From the NCBI GenBank assembly GCA_016204155.1, contig JACQLG010000009.1, positions 1 to 15,189 of the forward strand: a stretch of 15,189 nt of DNA. Reading direction: 5' to 3'. Every line of letters starts with the position of its first letter. Position 1 is the stretch's first letter. Of this stretch, positions 1 to 6,501 are shown piece after piece. The notes beneath the pieces were generated by a model. It worked only from the letters and a program-made list of their open reading frames with translations. It ran no database searches and was not told the origin of the DNA. Source of the DNA: Candidatus Niyogiibacteriota bacterium. Its GTDB lineage: Bacteria > Patescibacteriota > Minisyncoccia > 1-14-0-10-42-19. The position numbers were made by a program, and so were the translations under genes.

Positions 1-12
1 ACATAATATATC

Positions 13-678
13 TTATCGCTCATTATTCTTTTCAAATTTTTCTCCGCGATATATCCACACCTTTATTCCAATGTCGCCATACGGCAAATGCGCGCGTTCT
101 CTTGCAAAATCAATATCTGCCCGCAGAGTCTGGAGCGGTATTCGTCCCTTCATAAGCCATTCTTTGCGCGACATTTCAGCTCCGCCCAGACGACCGGATA
201 ATTTTACCTTTATCCCTTCGACTTCCCGGTTTGCCATCGATTTATCAAGTGTCCTTTTTATGACCCGTCGGAACGGCAATCTGCGCTCAAGATCTTCCGC
301 AATCATCTGTGCCACGATCGATGCGTGTGATTCAGGCGAATTCAATTCCTGAACAGAAATTTTCAATTCCCGTGGCAGGACGATTTTCTTCCGCCGCAGA
401 AAACGAATCGCGTCCGCGCGCAATTTTTCAATCCCTTCGCCCTTCTTTCCGATCAGAAGGCCGGGCCGGGATGTCTTCATGCTGACATGCATCTGCGCGG
501 GAGACCGTTCAATGCTGATCTCTCCGACATAGGAGCCGCGGAGGTGCTTTACAAGCCACTCGCGCAATACCACATCCCCCTCCAAAAGCTGCGAATAATC
601 TTTTTTGCCAAACCAGCGTGATTTCCAATCACGGATAATACCTAACCGGAATGAATATGGGTGGACGGTATGGCTCAT
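13..678 (-). CDS. rpsC: 30S ribosomal protein S3
   Basis: Ribosomal protein S3 of the small subunit head, which helps form the mRNA entry tunnel. The 221-residue product opens MSHTVHPYSFRLGI, close to the family's usual MGQKVHPxxFRLG start. A type II KH domain carries the GxxG loop as GKKG in LLIGKKGEGIEKL (about residues 75-87). The conserved C-terminal domain contains GRLGGAEMSR and ends near GDIGIKVWIYRGE. Length is normal for bacterial S3. The ATG at 678 overlaps the rplV stop by four bases (ATGA), so the two genes are probably translationally coupled. Its own stop is 12 bases from the window edge; rplP would be expected next in the standard gene order but is outside the window. Confidence 0.98.
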   Translation of the reverse strand: MSHTVHPYSFRLGIIRDWKSRWFGKKDYSQLLEGDVVLREWLVKHLRGSYVGEISIERSPAQMHVSMKTSRPGLLIGKKGEGIEKLRADAIRFLRRKKIVLPRELKISVQELNSPESHASIVAQMIAEDLERRLPFRRVIKRTLDKSMANREVEGIKVKLSGRLGGAEMSRKEWLMKGRIPLQTLRADIDFARERAHLPYGDIGIKVWIYRGEKFEKNNER

Positions 679-1049
679 AATTTTTTATCTTTTACTTTTT
701 GTTTTATTTGATTTTGAACTTCATCCAAAACCAAAGTAATATGGCTCGATTTTTTCCTGATGATAGTCGCTCGTCCCATTGCGCGCGGCATGTATCGCTT
801 AAATACCGGCCCCTCATCAACGGTGATCTTTTTGACATAGAGCGTCTCCGCGTTGAGATTAAAATTATTCTTTGCGTTCGCGCCAGCCGATTCAAGTAAT
901 TTTTTTATAGGAATACTGGCCCGTTTCGGAAGAAACGATAAATGCCTCCGCGCTTTCACATACGACTCCTTTCTAATGCTGGAGGCGACCAAACGGACTT
1001 TACGCGGGGCGATCCGAAGATATTTAAGTTTTGCGATCACTTCTACCAT
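675..1049 (-). CDS. rplV: 50S ribosomal protein L22
   Basis: Ribosomal protein L22, a large-subunit protein whose long beta hairpin lines the nascent peptide exit tunnel. The 124-residue product has the family opening AKLKYLRIAPRKVRLVA and the SAxANAxNN-type motif as ESAGANAKNNFNL. The hairpin region is VDEGPVFKRYMPRAMGRATIIRKKSSHITLVL. A lysine-rich tail (KQKVKDKKL) follows the core. It starts at ATG 1049, 12 bases after the rpsS stop, and overlaps rpsC by four bases. No Shine-Dalgarno is visible upstream. Order rpsS-rplV-rpsC is the standard S10 operon order. Confidence 0.98.
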   Translation of the reverse strand: MVEVIAKLKYLRIAPRKVRLVASSIRKESYVKARRHLSFLPKRASIPIKKLLESAGANAKNNFNLNAETLYVKKITVDEGPVFKRYMPRAMGRATIIRKKSSHITLVLDEVQNQIKQKVKDKKL

Positions 1050-1061
1050 GGTCTTGATGCG

Positions 1062-1367
1062 TTATTGTTTCTGCTCCGCCTCTTTTGCCTGCGCTTCCGT
1101 TTCTTTCTGTATCTTGCCTCCATGCTTAATGAATTTACGGGTTGGAGAAAATTCTCCTAACCGATGTCCCACCATGTCTTCCGTTACTTTTACCGGAATA
1201 AATCCCTTTCCATTGTGCACATCAAAGGTAAAACCGACCATTTCCGGCGCAATTTGAGAATCGCGCGCCCACGTCTTAATAGCGCTGTCGCTCGCAGGAG
1301 ACGAAGCTTTTATCTTTTTTAATAATTTCTGGTCAATATACGGACCTTTTTTTGCTGAACGTGTCAT
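1062..1367 (-). CDS. rpsS: 30S ribosomal protein S19
   Basis: Ribosomal protein S19 of the small subunit head, partner of S13 near the A-site finger. The start is the ATG at 1367, giving 101 residues beginning MTRSAKKGPYIDQKLLKK, which matches the family start (SxKKGPFVDxxL). The reading frame stays open another 53 codons upstream, but that stretch overlaps the end of rplB and has no S19 similarity. Conserved motifs are WARDSQIAPEMVGFTFDVHNGKGFIPV and EDMVGHRLGEFSPTRKF. The C-terminal tail after KFIKHGG is longer and more charged than usual (many Glu, Gln and Lys). It lies four bases after the rplB stop; no clear Shine-Dalgarno. Confidence 0.97.
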   Translation of the reverse strand: MTRSAKKGPYIDQKLLKKIKASSPASDSAIKTWARDSQIAPEMVGFTFDVHNGKGFIPVKVTEDMVGHRLGEFSPTRKFIKHGGKIQKETEAQAKEAEQKQ

Positions 1368-1371
1368 AGTA

Positions 1372-2202
1372 TCACTTTTTCTTCTTGCGCCTTTGTACGA
1401 CCAGGGCATTGGAATATTTCTTCTTTTTACGGGTTTTGACGCCGCGCGTCCCTTTTCCCCATTTATTCTTAGGGCGGCGCGTACCGCGAAGCGCTCTCCC
1501 CTCGCCTCCGCCATACGGATGGTCAACAGGATTCATTGCCGAACCTCGCACGGTCGGACGGATCCCTTTTCTGCGGTTACGCCCTGCTTTCCCGATTGTA
1601 ATGAGACCGTGTTCACTATTCGATACTTGCCCGACACTTGCCCAGCACCCGCCCAAAATCTTACGGATAGCGCCCGAAGGAAGTTTAATCAATGCATAAC
1701 CGGCGTCATGTGCCATAACTTCTGCCGTATTTCCTGCGGAACGCACAAGACGCGCGCCGCTTCCCGGATACGTTTCAATATTATATACCGAAATACCAAC
1801 AGGAATCAAGCTGAGCGGCATGCGTGCGCCTAGATCAGGTTCTTGTTTCTTGTCTGTTTTCATTTCATTACCTACCCTCATGCCTTCCGGAACAATGTGG
1901 TAACGGTATTCCCCGTCCGCATACCGAACAAGCGCAATGAAAGACGTGCGGTTCGGATCGTATTCAATGCTCGTAATGCGCCCCGCGATACCGATCTTAT
2001 CATAACAAAAATCAACATCGCGCCATAAACGTTTTGATCCGCCTCCTTTATGCCGGACCGTTATCCGTCCGCCTCCTCGCCCATGAGCGCGCTTGCGTCC
2101 TTTTGTCAGCGGTTTATATGGCTCGGGCGACGTCAAAACATCGCGATATAAAATTGATGTCATTCCGCGCGAACCCGGTGATGTTGGTTTATGTTTTTTC
2201 AT
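1372..2202 (-). CDS. rplB: 50S ribosomal protein L2
   Basis: Ribosomal protein L2, a primary 23S rRNA binder needed for subunit joining and an intact peptidyl transferase centre. The product has 276 residues, the usual length. The N-terminal part has KPLTKGRKRAHGRGGGRITVRHKGGG, close to the family's KxxGRNxxGRITxRHxGGG. The C-terminal part holds the universally conserved histidine region NPVDHPYGGGEG, followed by WGKGTRGVKTRKKKK and a run of basic residues at the end. The ATG at 2202 lies 25 bases after the rplW stop, with no Shine-Dalgarno in the gap. Confidence 0.98.
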   Translation of the reverse strand: MKKHKPTSPGSRGMTSILYRDVLTSPEPYKPLTKGRKRAHGRGGGRITVRHKGGGSKRLWRDVDFCYDKIGIAGRITSIEYDPNRTSFIALVRYADGEYRYHIVPEGMRVGNEMKTDKKQEPDLGARMPLSLIPVGISVYNIETYPGSGARLVRSAGNTAEVMAHDAGYALIKLPSGAIRKILGGCWASVGQVSNSEHGLITIGKAGRNRRKGIRPTVRGSAMNPVDHPYGGGEGRALRGTRRPKNKWGKGTRGVKTRKKKKYSNALVVQRRKKKK

Positions 2203-2227
2203 ATTTCGATATCTCAGTACATATGTG

Positions 2228-2680
2228 TTATATAAATTCTATTTTTCCGCCTTTTCGAAGCATTACCATCGCCTTTTTATACCCGGGTTTGATGCCTTCT
2301 TTCCCTCTATGCGTACGCCGTTTCGGAGGCGCATACAGCAGACGCACTTTCTCTACCCGTACGCCGTACAATTCTTCAACCGCTTTTTTAATTTCCGGTT
2401 TTCGCGCGTGATCATGTACCCGAAACGCGTATGAACCTCCTTCTGACATGCGTGCCGATTTTTCCGTAATCAGCGGATGGATCAGCATGCGCGATGCGCG
2501 CTCGGATTCATGCGTCTGCCCGGCGACGTCTTCTTTTTTTGGTTCTTGCTCTTGTTCTTTTTCCCGTGATACTGCAACCGCAGCTTTACGCGCTTTATCT
2601 TTTGCCCGTTCTTGATATTTTATCTTTTCGGTCTCGGCATAGCGTTGTTTTTTCTTTTTAAAAATATCTAGAAAAGCCAT
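2228..2680 (-). CDS. rplW: 50S ribosomal protein L23 with long charged N-terminal extension
   Basis: Ribosomal protein L23, which sits at the exit tunnel rim and, in known bacteria, docks trigger factor and SRP. The product has 150 residues against about 95-100 for typical bacterial L23. The conserved core starts near residue 66 with LIHPLITEKSARM and runs through KAVEELYGVRVEKVRLLYAP to RKGGKIEF. The first 60 or so residues are an extra Lys/Glu/Gln-rich segment opening MAFLDIFKKKKQ, likely helical or disordered. The ATG at 2680 is one base after the rplD stop, so the extension is in frame and translated if this start is used. An internal Met at residue 65 would give a standard-length protein, but no initiation signal is seen there. 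Confidence 0.95.
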   Translation of the reverse strand: MAFLDIFKKKKQRYAETEKIKYQERAKDKARKAAVAVSREKEQEQEPKKEDVAGQTHESERASRMLIHPLITEKSARMSEGGSYAFRVHDHARKPEIKKAVEELYGVRVEKVRLLYAPPKRRTHRGKEGIKPGYKKAMVMLRKGGKIEFI

Positions 2681-2681
2681 A

Positions 2682-3335
2682 TTATGTATTGCTAGTTACC
2701 GGTAATTTGCTTATCGCCTCTTTCGTAATAATAATATAGCGGGACGCAAGAGAATTCAGTACATTTATGTTTCGCGTTTCCATAACATGTATGCCCTCTA
2801 TGTTCCGAAATGCCCGATGAATTGACGTTTCGCTTGCAGGCGTGAGTAATAGTGTTTTTGCGCCGTTTGCGAGCGCCTCAAATCCTTTAATGCCCGCGAG
2901 CGTCCGCAAGATGAGCGCCGCCTCCTTTGTTTTTTCGTGTTCAAGCGCAAGAGTATCAAGAACAAGCATCTCATTATCGCGGAGCTTTTGGGATAGTACG
3001 GCAAAAAGCGCTTTCTTCTTCATCTTCTTATTTATTTTTTTCACGTATGACTTCTCTTTTGTCGGTCCGTGCGTCACGCCGCCGCCGATCCAAATAGGCG
3101 AACGGATAGAGCCATGGCGCGCTCTGCCCGTTCCTTTTTGGCGCCAAGGTTTCACGCCTCCTCCACGGACTTCTGCGCGCCCTTTTGCGTGCGCCGTTCC
3201 CTTTCTCTTGTTTGCCCGTTCTGACTCCGCCACTTGCCAGACAAGCGCAGGGTTCCATGCCGCATCAAACACTGCGCTTGGCATTTCAAGCGTTCCTGTC
3301 TTTTCTCCTTTTTGGCTGTATACTGTCGTCTTCAT
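2682..3335 (-). CDS. rplD: 50S ribosomal protein L4
   Basis: Ribosomal protein L4, whose extended loop reaches the exit tunnel constriction; in some bacteria it also represses the S10 operon. The product has 217 residues, a normal length. The diagnostic loop is present as GGVKPWRQKGTGRARHGSIR followed by a WIGGGVTHGP motif, matching the family's QKGTGRARxGSxRxPxWxGGGxxxGP. The C-terminal globular part is ordinary. It starts at ATG 3335, two bases after the rplC stop. AGGGG six bases before the ATG is the only Shine-Dalgarno-like sequence seen among the ribosomal genes here. Confidence 0.97.
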   Translation of the reverse strand: MKTTVYSQKGEKTGTLEMPSAVFDAAWNPALVWQVAESERANKRKGTAHAKGRAEVRGGGVKPWRQKGTGRARHGSIRSPIWIGGGVTHGPTKEKSYVKKINKKMKKKALFAVLSQKLRDNEMLVLDTLALEHEKTKEAALILRTLAGIKGFEALANGAKTLLLTPASETSIHRAFRNIEGIHVMETRNINVLNSLASRYIIITKEAISKLPVTSNT

Positions 3336-3337
3336 AA

Positions 3338-3950
3338 TTATCCCCTAATTTCTAAAAGCGTTCCTCTCGCGCCGGGAACCGCGCCTTTTAACGCGAGAAG
3401 ATTATGTTTTGTATCAACCTGAATCACTTCCAGATTTTTAACGGTAATTCGACCGCTCCCCATTCTTCCCGCCATGCGCGTTCCCTTAAAGACGCGCTGC
3501 GGGCCGGTAGCGCCGATTGAGCCCGGCTCTCTTTCCGAATGCTTCTGTCCGTGGCTCCGTGGACCTCCGTGGAATCCATGCCGCTTTACCACTCCCTGAA
3601 ATCCTTTCCCTTTTGAGATGCCTGAAACAGCAACCACATCGCCTTCCGCAAAGACCGATACGTCAAATATATCTCCTTCTTTCGCGTCTCCCGTATCCCC
3701 GCGGAGTTCCTTCATCCACCGCACATTTTGATTTTTGAATTTTTTTTAAGTGTCCTTTCTGCGGCTTTTTCATGCGCTTCTCTTTTTTCTCGCCGTATCC
3801 TACCTGCACGGCGGCATAGCCGTCAGACTCCCGCGTTTTTACTTGCGTTATCACGACCGGACCCGCAGAAACCAAAGTGACCGGGACTGCTCGTCCGTCC
3901 TTATTAAATATCTGCGACATTTCTAGTTTTGAGCCTAATAAAAATTTCAT
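3338..3950 (-). CDS. rplC: 50S ribosomal protein L3, reading frame split at an A8 run
   Basis: Ribosomal protein L3, an early-assembly large-subunit protein. The gene is in two frames as given. The 5' part (ATG 3950) encodes MKFLLGSKLEMSQIF through KKPQKGHLKK (residue 70), then runs out of register and stops near 3663. The 3' part, in another frame, continues FKNQNVRWMKELRGDTGD and holds the L3 signature KGKGFQGVVKRHGFHGG, ending at the TAA at 3338. The frames join cleanly at the A8 run (minus strand, 3747-3740). Removing one A gives a continuous 203-residue L3, the normal length. L3 is essential, so this is either a one-base homopolymer error, or a site of transcriptional slippage or +1 frameshifting. 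No Shine-Dalgarno precedes the ATG; a TATAAT hexamer ends eight bases before it. Confidence 0.93.
3740..3747 (-). other. A8 homopolymer at the rplC frame junction
   Basis: A run of eight T on plus reads as eight A in the rplC mRNA, within CTT-A8-TTC. Frame one reads TTA AAA AAA ATT CAA; the frame needed for the rest of L3 reads AAA AAA TTC AAA AAT. Seven A would make the gene continuous. Upstream, the downstream frame meets a TAA inside the run itself, so the two frames can only be joined here or very close to here. Confidence 0.9.
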
Positions 3951-3958
3951 ATGCGCAC

Positions 3959-3964
3959 ATTATA
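3959..3964 (-). promoter_or_regulatory. Putative -10 element just before rplC
   Basis: A perfect TATAAT on minus ends eight bases before the rplC ATG, which would place the transcript start at or next to the start codon (a leaderless mRNA). No good -35 is seen at 16-18 bases upstream; that position falls in the hairpin (GACCCG). A promoter here is suggested only by the hexamer, its position and the lack of a Shine-Dalgarno. Confidence 0.35.
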
Positions 3965-3968
3965 TCTA

Positions 3969-4010
3969 TTGAAAAAATCCCGGGTCGGCGGGATTTTTCA
4001 AACGGACCCG
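3969..4010 (-). terminator. Hairpin with competing stem between rpsJ and rplC (possible attenuator)
   Basis: On the minus-strand RNA, TTGAAAAATCCCG (4001-3989) can pair with CGGGATTTTTTCAA (3982-3969) around a six-base loop, with one bulged base. This is a GC stem with A-tract and U-tract arms, as in intrinsic terminators. An upstream CGGGTC (4010-4005) can instead pair with GACCCG (3986-3981), which uses part of the terminator loop and 3' arm, so the two folds exclude each other. This lies in a 73-base gap inside an otherwise tightly packed operon. The structure is read from sequence; regulation is inferred. Confidence 0.5.
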
Positions 4011-4023
4011 ATACCACGCTATA

Positions 4024-4419
4024 TTACATCATCTTTACCTCAATATCAACACCTGCCGGAAGATTAAGATTTGTGAGCGCGTCTATGATACGGGGAGTGG
4101 GATTTAATATATCAATCAGCCGTTTATGAATCCGCATTTCAAACTGCTCGCGCGCATTTTTATGCACAAACGTCGAACGGTTCACGGTATATTTCCGAAT
4201 CTCAACAGGTAACGGCACAGGACCTGTAAGTTCCGCGCCGTAGCGAAGCGCGGCATCTACTATTTGCTTTACGGATGTATCCAGGATCTTGTGGTCGTAT
4301 GCGCGTACCCTGATCCGAAGTTTCTGGCGTATTTCTTCGCTTGCCGTTTTTTTTACGCTTTTTTTTGGAGCGCTTGGTTTCTCATTACTCTTCTTCGCTT
4401 TTGTAGCAGCTTTTGGCAT
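4024..4419 (-). CDS. rpsJ: 30S ribosomal protein S10 with N-terminal extension
   Basis: Ribosomal protein S10 of the small subunit head, also the NusE partner of NusB in antitermination in well-studied bacteria. The product has 131 residues against about 102 in most bacteria. The conserved core begins near residue 33 as KLRIRVRAYDHKILD and includes GPVPLPVEIRKYTVNRSTFVH and ends in the expected LPAGVDIEVK. The first 31 residues are an added Lys/Ala/Ser-rich tail beginning MPKAATKAKKSNEK. The ATG at 4419 lies 18 bases after the tuf stop. No Shine-Dalgarno is seen; a TATAAT-like hexamer (4435-4430) ends ten bases before the ATG. Confidence 0.97.
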   Translation of the reverse strand: MPKAATKAKKSNEKPSAPKKSVKKTASEEIRQKLRIRVRAYDHKILDTSVKQIVDAALRYGAELTGPVPLPVEIRKYTVNRSTFVHKNAREQFEMRIHKRLIDILNPTPRIIDALTNLNLPAGVDIEVKMM

Positions 4420-4437
4420 GCGCGCGTAAATTATATA

Positions 4438-5631
4438 TTATTTCAAAATTTTTGTAACAACACCCGCGCCAACCGTCTTGCCACCTTCACGAATAGCAAA
4501 ACGCTGTTTCTCCTCAAGTGCTACCGGCGCGATCAATTTTGCGACAAACGTTATTGTATCTCCCGGCATAACCATTTCTGTTCCTGCGGGCAGCGTCACT
4601 TCTCCGGTCACGTCCGTCGTCCGGATGTAGAACTGTGGCTTGTATCCGGTAAAGAATGGTGTGTGGCGTCCTCCTTCCTCTTTAGAGAGAACATATACCT
4701 CCGCTTCAAATTCTGTGTGAGGTGTAACAGAACCCGGCTTTGCAAGGACTTGGCCTCTTTCAATGTCTTCTTTCTTTGTTCCGCGAAGAAGAATTCCCGC
4801 GTTGTCTCCCGCAATTCCTTCATCAAGCGACTTGTTAAACATCTCAATACCGGTCACGATCGTCTTTTTCGTATCTGTTATACCGATAACCTCAATCTCT
4901 TCCCCCACTTTTACCTTTCCGCGCTCAATCCTGCCGGTAACAACCGTGCCGCGGCCTTCAATGGAAAAAATATCTTCTATCGGCATCAGAAACGGCTTTG
5001 CAACGTCGCGCACCGGCTCGGGGATGAATTCATCCAACTGCTTTGCAAGTTCTAAGATCGGCTTTGCCGCTTCGTCATCCGCTGATTTTGTCTCAAGCGC
5101 CTTCAGTCCAGAGCCGCGGATGATCGGGATTTTCTCGCCAGGATATTCATATTTTGAAAGAAGTTCACGAATCTCCGCTTCAACCAAATCAATCAGTTCT
5201 TTATCGTCAACCATATCCACTTTGTTCAAAAATACGATGATCGCAGGAACGCCTACCTGGCGCGCAAGCAGGATGTGCTCGCGTGTCTGCGGCATAGGAC
5301 CGTCTACTGCCGATACCACAAGTACTGCGCCGTCCATCTGGGCCGCGCCCGTAATCATATTTTTTATGTAGTCGGCGTGTCCCGGCGCGTCAATATGCGC
5401 ATAGTGGCGCTTTTCGGTTTCATACTCCGAATGGTGAAGCGCGATGGTAATGCCTCGCTGGCGCTCTTCCGGCGCTTTATCGATATCCGCAACATTTTCC
5501 AACTTCACCTTGTACCCTGCAAGATTGAGAACGTGAAGGATTGCTGCGGTCAGCGTGGTCTTTCCATGGTCTACGTGGCCAATGGTTCCTACATTCATAT
5601 GCGGTTTGGTCCGCTCAAACTTTTCTGCCAT
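4438..5631 (-). CDS. tuf: Elongation factor Tu
   Basis: EF-Tu, the GTPase that delivers aminoacyl-tRNA to the ribosomal A site. The product has 397 residues, the usual length. G1 is GHVDHGKTT (18-26), switch I contains RGITIALHH with the Mg-binding Thr, G3 is DAPGHADY (usually DCPGHADY), G4 is NKVD, and G5 reads GSGLKAL where most EF-Tus have SALKAL. Domains 2 and 3 follow with GRGTVVTGRIERG, GGRHTPFFTGYKPQFYIRT and the end REGGKTVGAGVVTKI. The ATG at 5631 matches family starts and no Shine-Dalgarno is evident. tuf heads the S10 cluster here, with its own promoter region upstream and rpsJ 18 bases downstream. Confidence 0.99.
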   Translation of the reverse strand: MAEKFERTKPHMNVGTIGHVDHGKTTLTAAILHVLNLAGYKVKLENVADIDKAPEERQRGITIALHHSEYETEKRHYAHIDAPGHADYIKNMITGAAQMDGAVLVVSAVDGPMPQTREHILLARQVGVPAIIVFLNKVDMVDDKELIDLVEAEIRELLSKYEYPGEKIPIIRGSGLKALETKSADDEAAKPILELAKQLDEFIPEPVRDVAKPFLMPIEDIFSIEGRGTVVTGRIERGKVKVGEEIEVIGITDTKKTIVTGIEMFNKSLDEGIAGDNAGILLRGTKKEDIERGQVLAKPGSVTPHTEFEAEVYVLSKEEGGRHTPFFTGYKPQFYIRTTDVTGEVTLPAGTEMVMPGDTITFVAKLIAPVALEEKQRFAIREGGKTVGAGVVTKILK

Positions 5632-5678
5632 AAATGATTGAAAAATAACTTATAAATAATAAAAAACCTTTTATAAGG

Positions 5679-5718
5679 ATATAAAAGATATAGTATAGGA
5701 TAGTCAAAAAAGAGTCAA
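5679..5718 (-). promoter_or_regulatory. Promoter region of tuf with tandem -35 hexamers
   Basis: Two TTGACT hexamers (5718-5713 and 5707-5702) lie 11 bases apart. Each has a -10-like hexamer at a 17-base spacing: TACTAT (5695-5690) for the first and TTATAT (5684-5679) for the second. TATACT (5697-5692) also lies here, at a 15-base spacing. The mRNA leader would be about 45-60 bases of very AT-rich sequence, unlike the leaderless arrangement suggested for other genes in this cluster. Confidence 0.55.
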
Positions 5719-5735
5719 CACCCGTATTTTAAAAG

Positions 5736-5767
5736 AAAAAAGCACAGAATCGCTGTCCTGTGCTTCC
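5736..5767 (-). terminator. Intrinsic terminator of the lipoprotein gene
   Basis: On minus, AAGCACAG (5765-5758) pairs perfectly with CTGTGCTT (5747-5740) around a ten-base loop, and the 3' arm runs into a U-rich tract TTTTTTCTTTT. It starts 28 bases after the lipoprotein stop and sits just before the tuf promoter, so it separates the inserted gene from tuf. Confidence 0.8.
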
Positions 5768-5792
5768 TTTCTCTTTGTAAAACTTATTTATT

Positions 5793-6335
5793 TTACAAGA
5801 ACGGACTACACGGGCCTCCGTCTACTGCGTGCCCGAGGATGACCTCGGTGATTTCCTCTTCGAGATTAGGCATAAGATCTCCCCACCAAGTCTCCCACGC
5901 GACGAAAATCACCCCTAACTCCTCTCCTTCAAAAAAACCGGGTCTCCAATTCTCTCCGCCACAGCTGGGCCAATGGAGGTCGCACTTAAAAGAGGAAGAC
6001 ACAACTACTACCCTGTACCAATCTAGAAAATATTGTGCCCGACTTTCTACGTCTTCGGGCAACATTATTTCTTTTCTTATCAGGCATTGCTTCAACTCAT
6101 CAAATCGTGGATCAATGCCTAAATCGGCATCGTCCAAAATCAGATCAGCATACTGTTCTACCGATTCGGAAAAGCTTACCCGTATTTCATATCCTGGAGT
6201 AATTTCAATAGGCAACGAGAGAAGCTCTTTCCTATTTATACTGCCGGGAAAAAGATCGGGGATAATGGAGCCGCATCCGGTAAAACTAATCAAAAAAAGA
6301 ACCAAAAAAACTGCGGAAACTGCCTTTATTTTCAC
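5793..6335 (-). CDS. Predicted lipoprotein of unknown function
   Basis: Not a family I recognise. The 180-residue product begins with a lipoprotein signal peptide: a short basic start (MKIK), a hydrophobic stretch to about residue 17, and a lipobox FTGC with the lipidated Cys at residue 21. The mature part is acidic and Trp-rich near the end (AWETWWGDL), with Cys residues in the FKCDLHWPSCGG and GGPCSPF segments that could form disulfides outside the membrane. The start is a GTG at 6335 chosen because AAAGGAGG lies eight bases upstream. It has a consensus promoter and its own terminator. It stands between fusA and tuf, where no such gene is expected. Confidence 0.85.
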   Translation of the reverse strand: MKIKAVSAVFLVLFLISFTGCGSIIPDLFPGSINRKELLSLPIEITPGYEIRVSFSESVEQYADLILDDADLGIDPRFDELKQCLIRKEIMLPEDVESRAQYFLDWYRVVVVSSSFKCDLHWPSCGGENWRPGFFEGEELGVIFVAWETWWGDLMPNLEEEITEVILGHAVDGGPCSPFL

Positions 6336-6343
6336 TTACTTAC

Positions 6344-6351
6344 CCTCCTTT
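6344..6351 (-). promoter_or_regulatory. Strong Shine-Dalgarno of the lipoprotein gene
   Basis: AAAGGAGG on minus with an eight-base spacer to the GTG start at 6335. It decides the start codon, and contrasts with the ribosomal genes, nearly all of which lack such a site. Confidence 0.85.
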
Positions 6352-6364
6352 AAATTTTTTGTTT

Positions 6365-6393
6365 ATGATAGCAAAATTAAGTTAATATGTCAA
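6365..6393 (-). promoter_or_regulatory. Consensus promoter of the lipoprotein gene
   Basis: TTGACA (6393-6388), a 17-base spacer, and TATCAT (6370-6365) preceded by TGC, an extended -10. The predicted transcript starts near 6358, leaving a leader of about 22 bases that carries the Shine-Dalgarno. Confidence 0.8.
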
Positions 6394-6401
6394 GCACTGC
6401 A

Positions 6402-6443
6402 CAAACGATTTGATAGACAGAGTCTGAAATCCCAAACGGTTTG
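6402..6443. promoter_or_regulatory. Paired dyads in the divergent promoter region (possible operator)
   Basis: CAAACGATTTG (6402-6412) and CAAACGGTTTG (6433-6443) are two copies of an 11-base near-palindrome, 31 bases centre to centre (about three helical turns). The second is a perfect CAAAC-G-GTTTG dyad and overlaps the -35 of the plus-strand promoter; the first lies just upstream of the minus-strand -35. Both positions suit a transcription factor acting on both promoters. No regulator gene is recognised nearby. Confidence 0.45.
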
Positions 6444-6469
6444 ACAGAATTTTAAATATATGATAAGAT
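6441..6469 (+). promoter_or_regulatory. Consensus promoter of the 70-residue gene
   Basis: TTGACA (6441-6446), a 17-base spacer, and TAAGAT (6464-6469) preceded by TGA, an extended -10. The predicted start is near 6476, leaving about 26 bases of leader with a Shine-Dalgarno. Confidence 0.8.
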
Positions 6470-6488
6470 AAGGAAAATTCTTTTATGC

Positions 6489-6493
6489 GGAGG
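6489..6493 (+). promoter_or_regulatory. Shine-Dalgarno of the 70-residue gene
   Basis: GGAGG, eight bases before the ATG at 6502. It favours this ATG over the GTG at 6493. Confidence 0.8.
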
Positions 6494-6501
6494 TGAAAGT
6501 C

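Noticed and set aside
1368..1526. 53-codon upstream extension of S19
   Set aside because: It overlaps the end of rplB and bears no S19 similarity; the family start is at 1367.
3338..3724. Treating the 3' half of rplC as a separate gene starting at GTG 3724
   Set aside because: The similarity to L3 continues upstream of that GTG (FKNQN) to the A8 run, so it is the second half of one gene.
4264..5055. A 263-codon plus-strand reading frame
   Set aside because: It lies antisense across tuf and rpsJ, both unmistakable; the product is Cys/Phe-rich with no family character.
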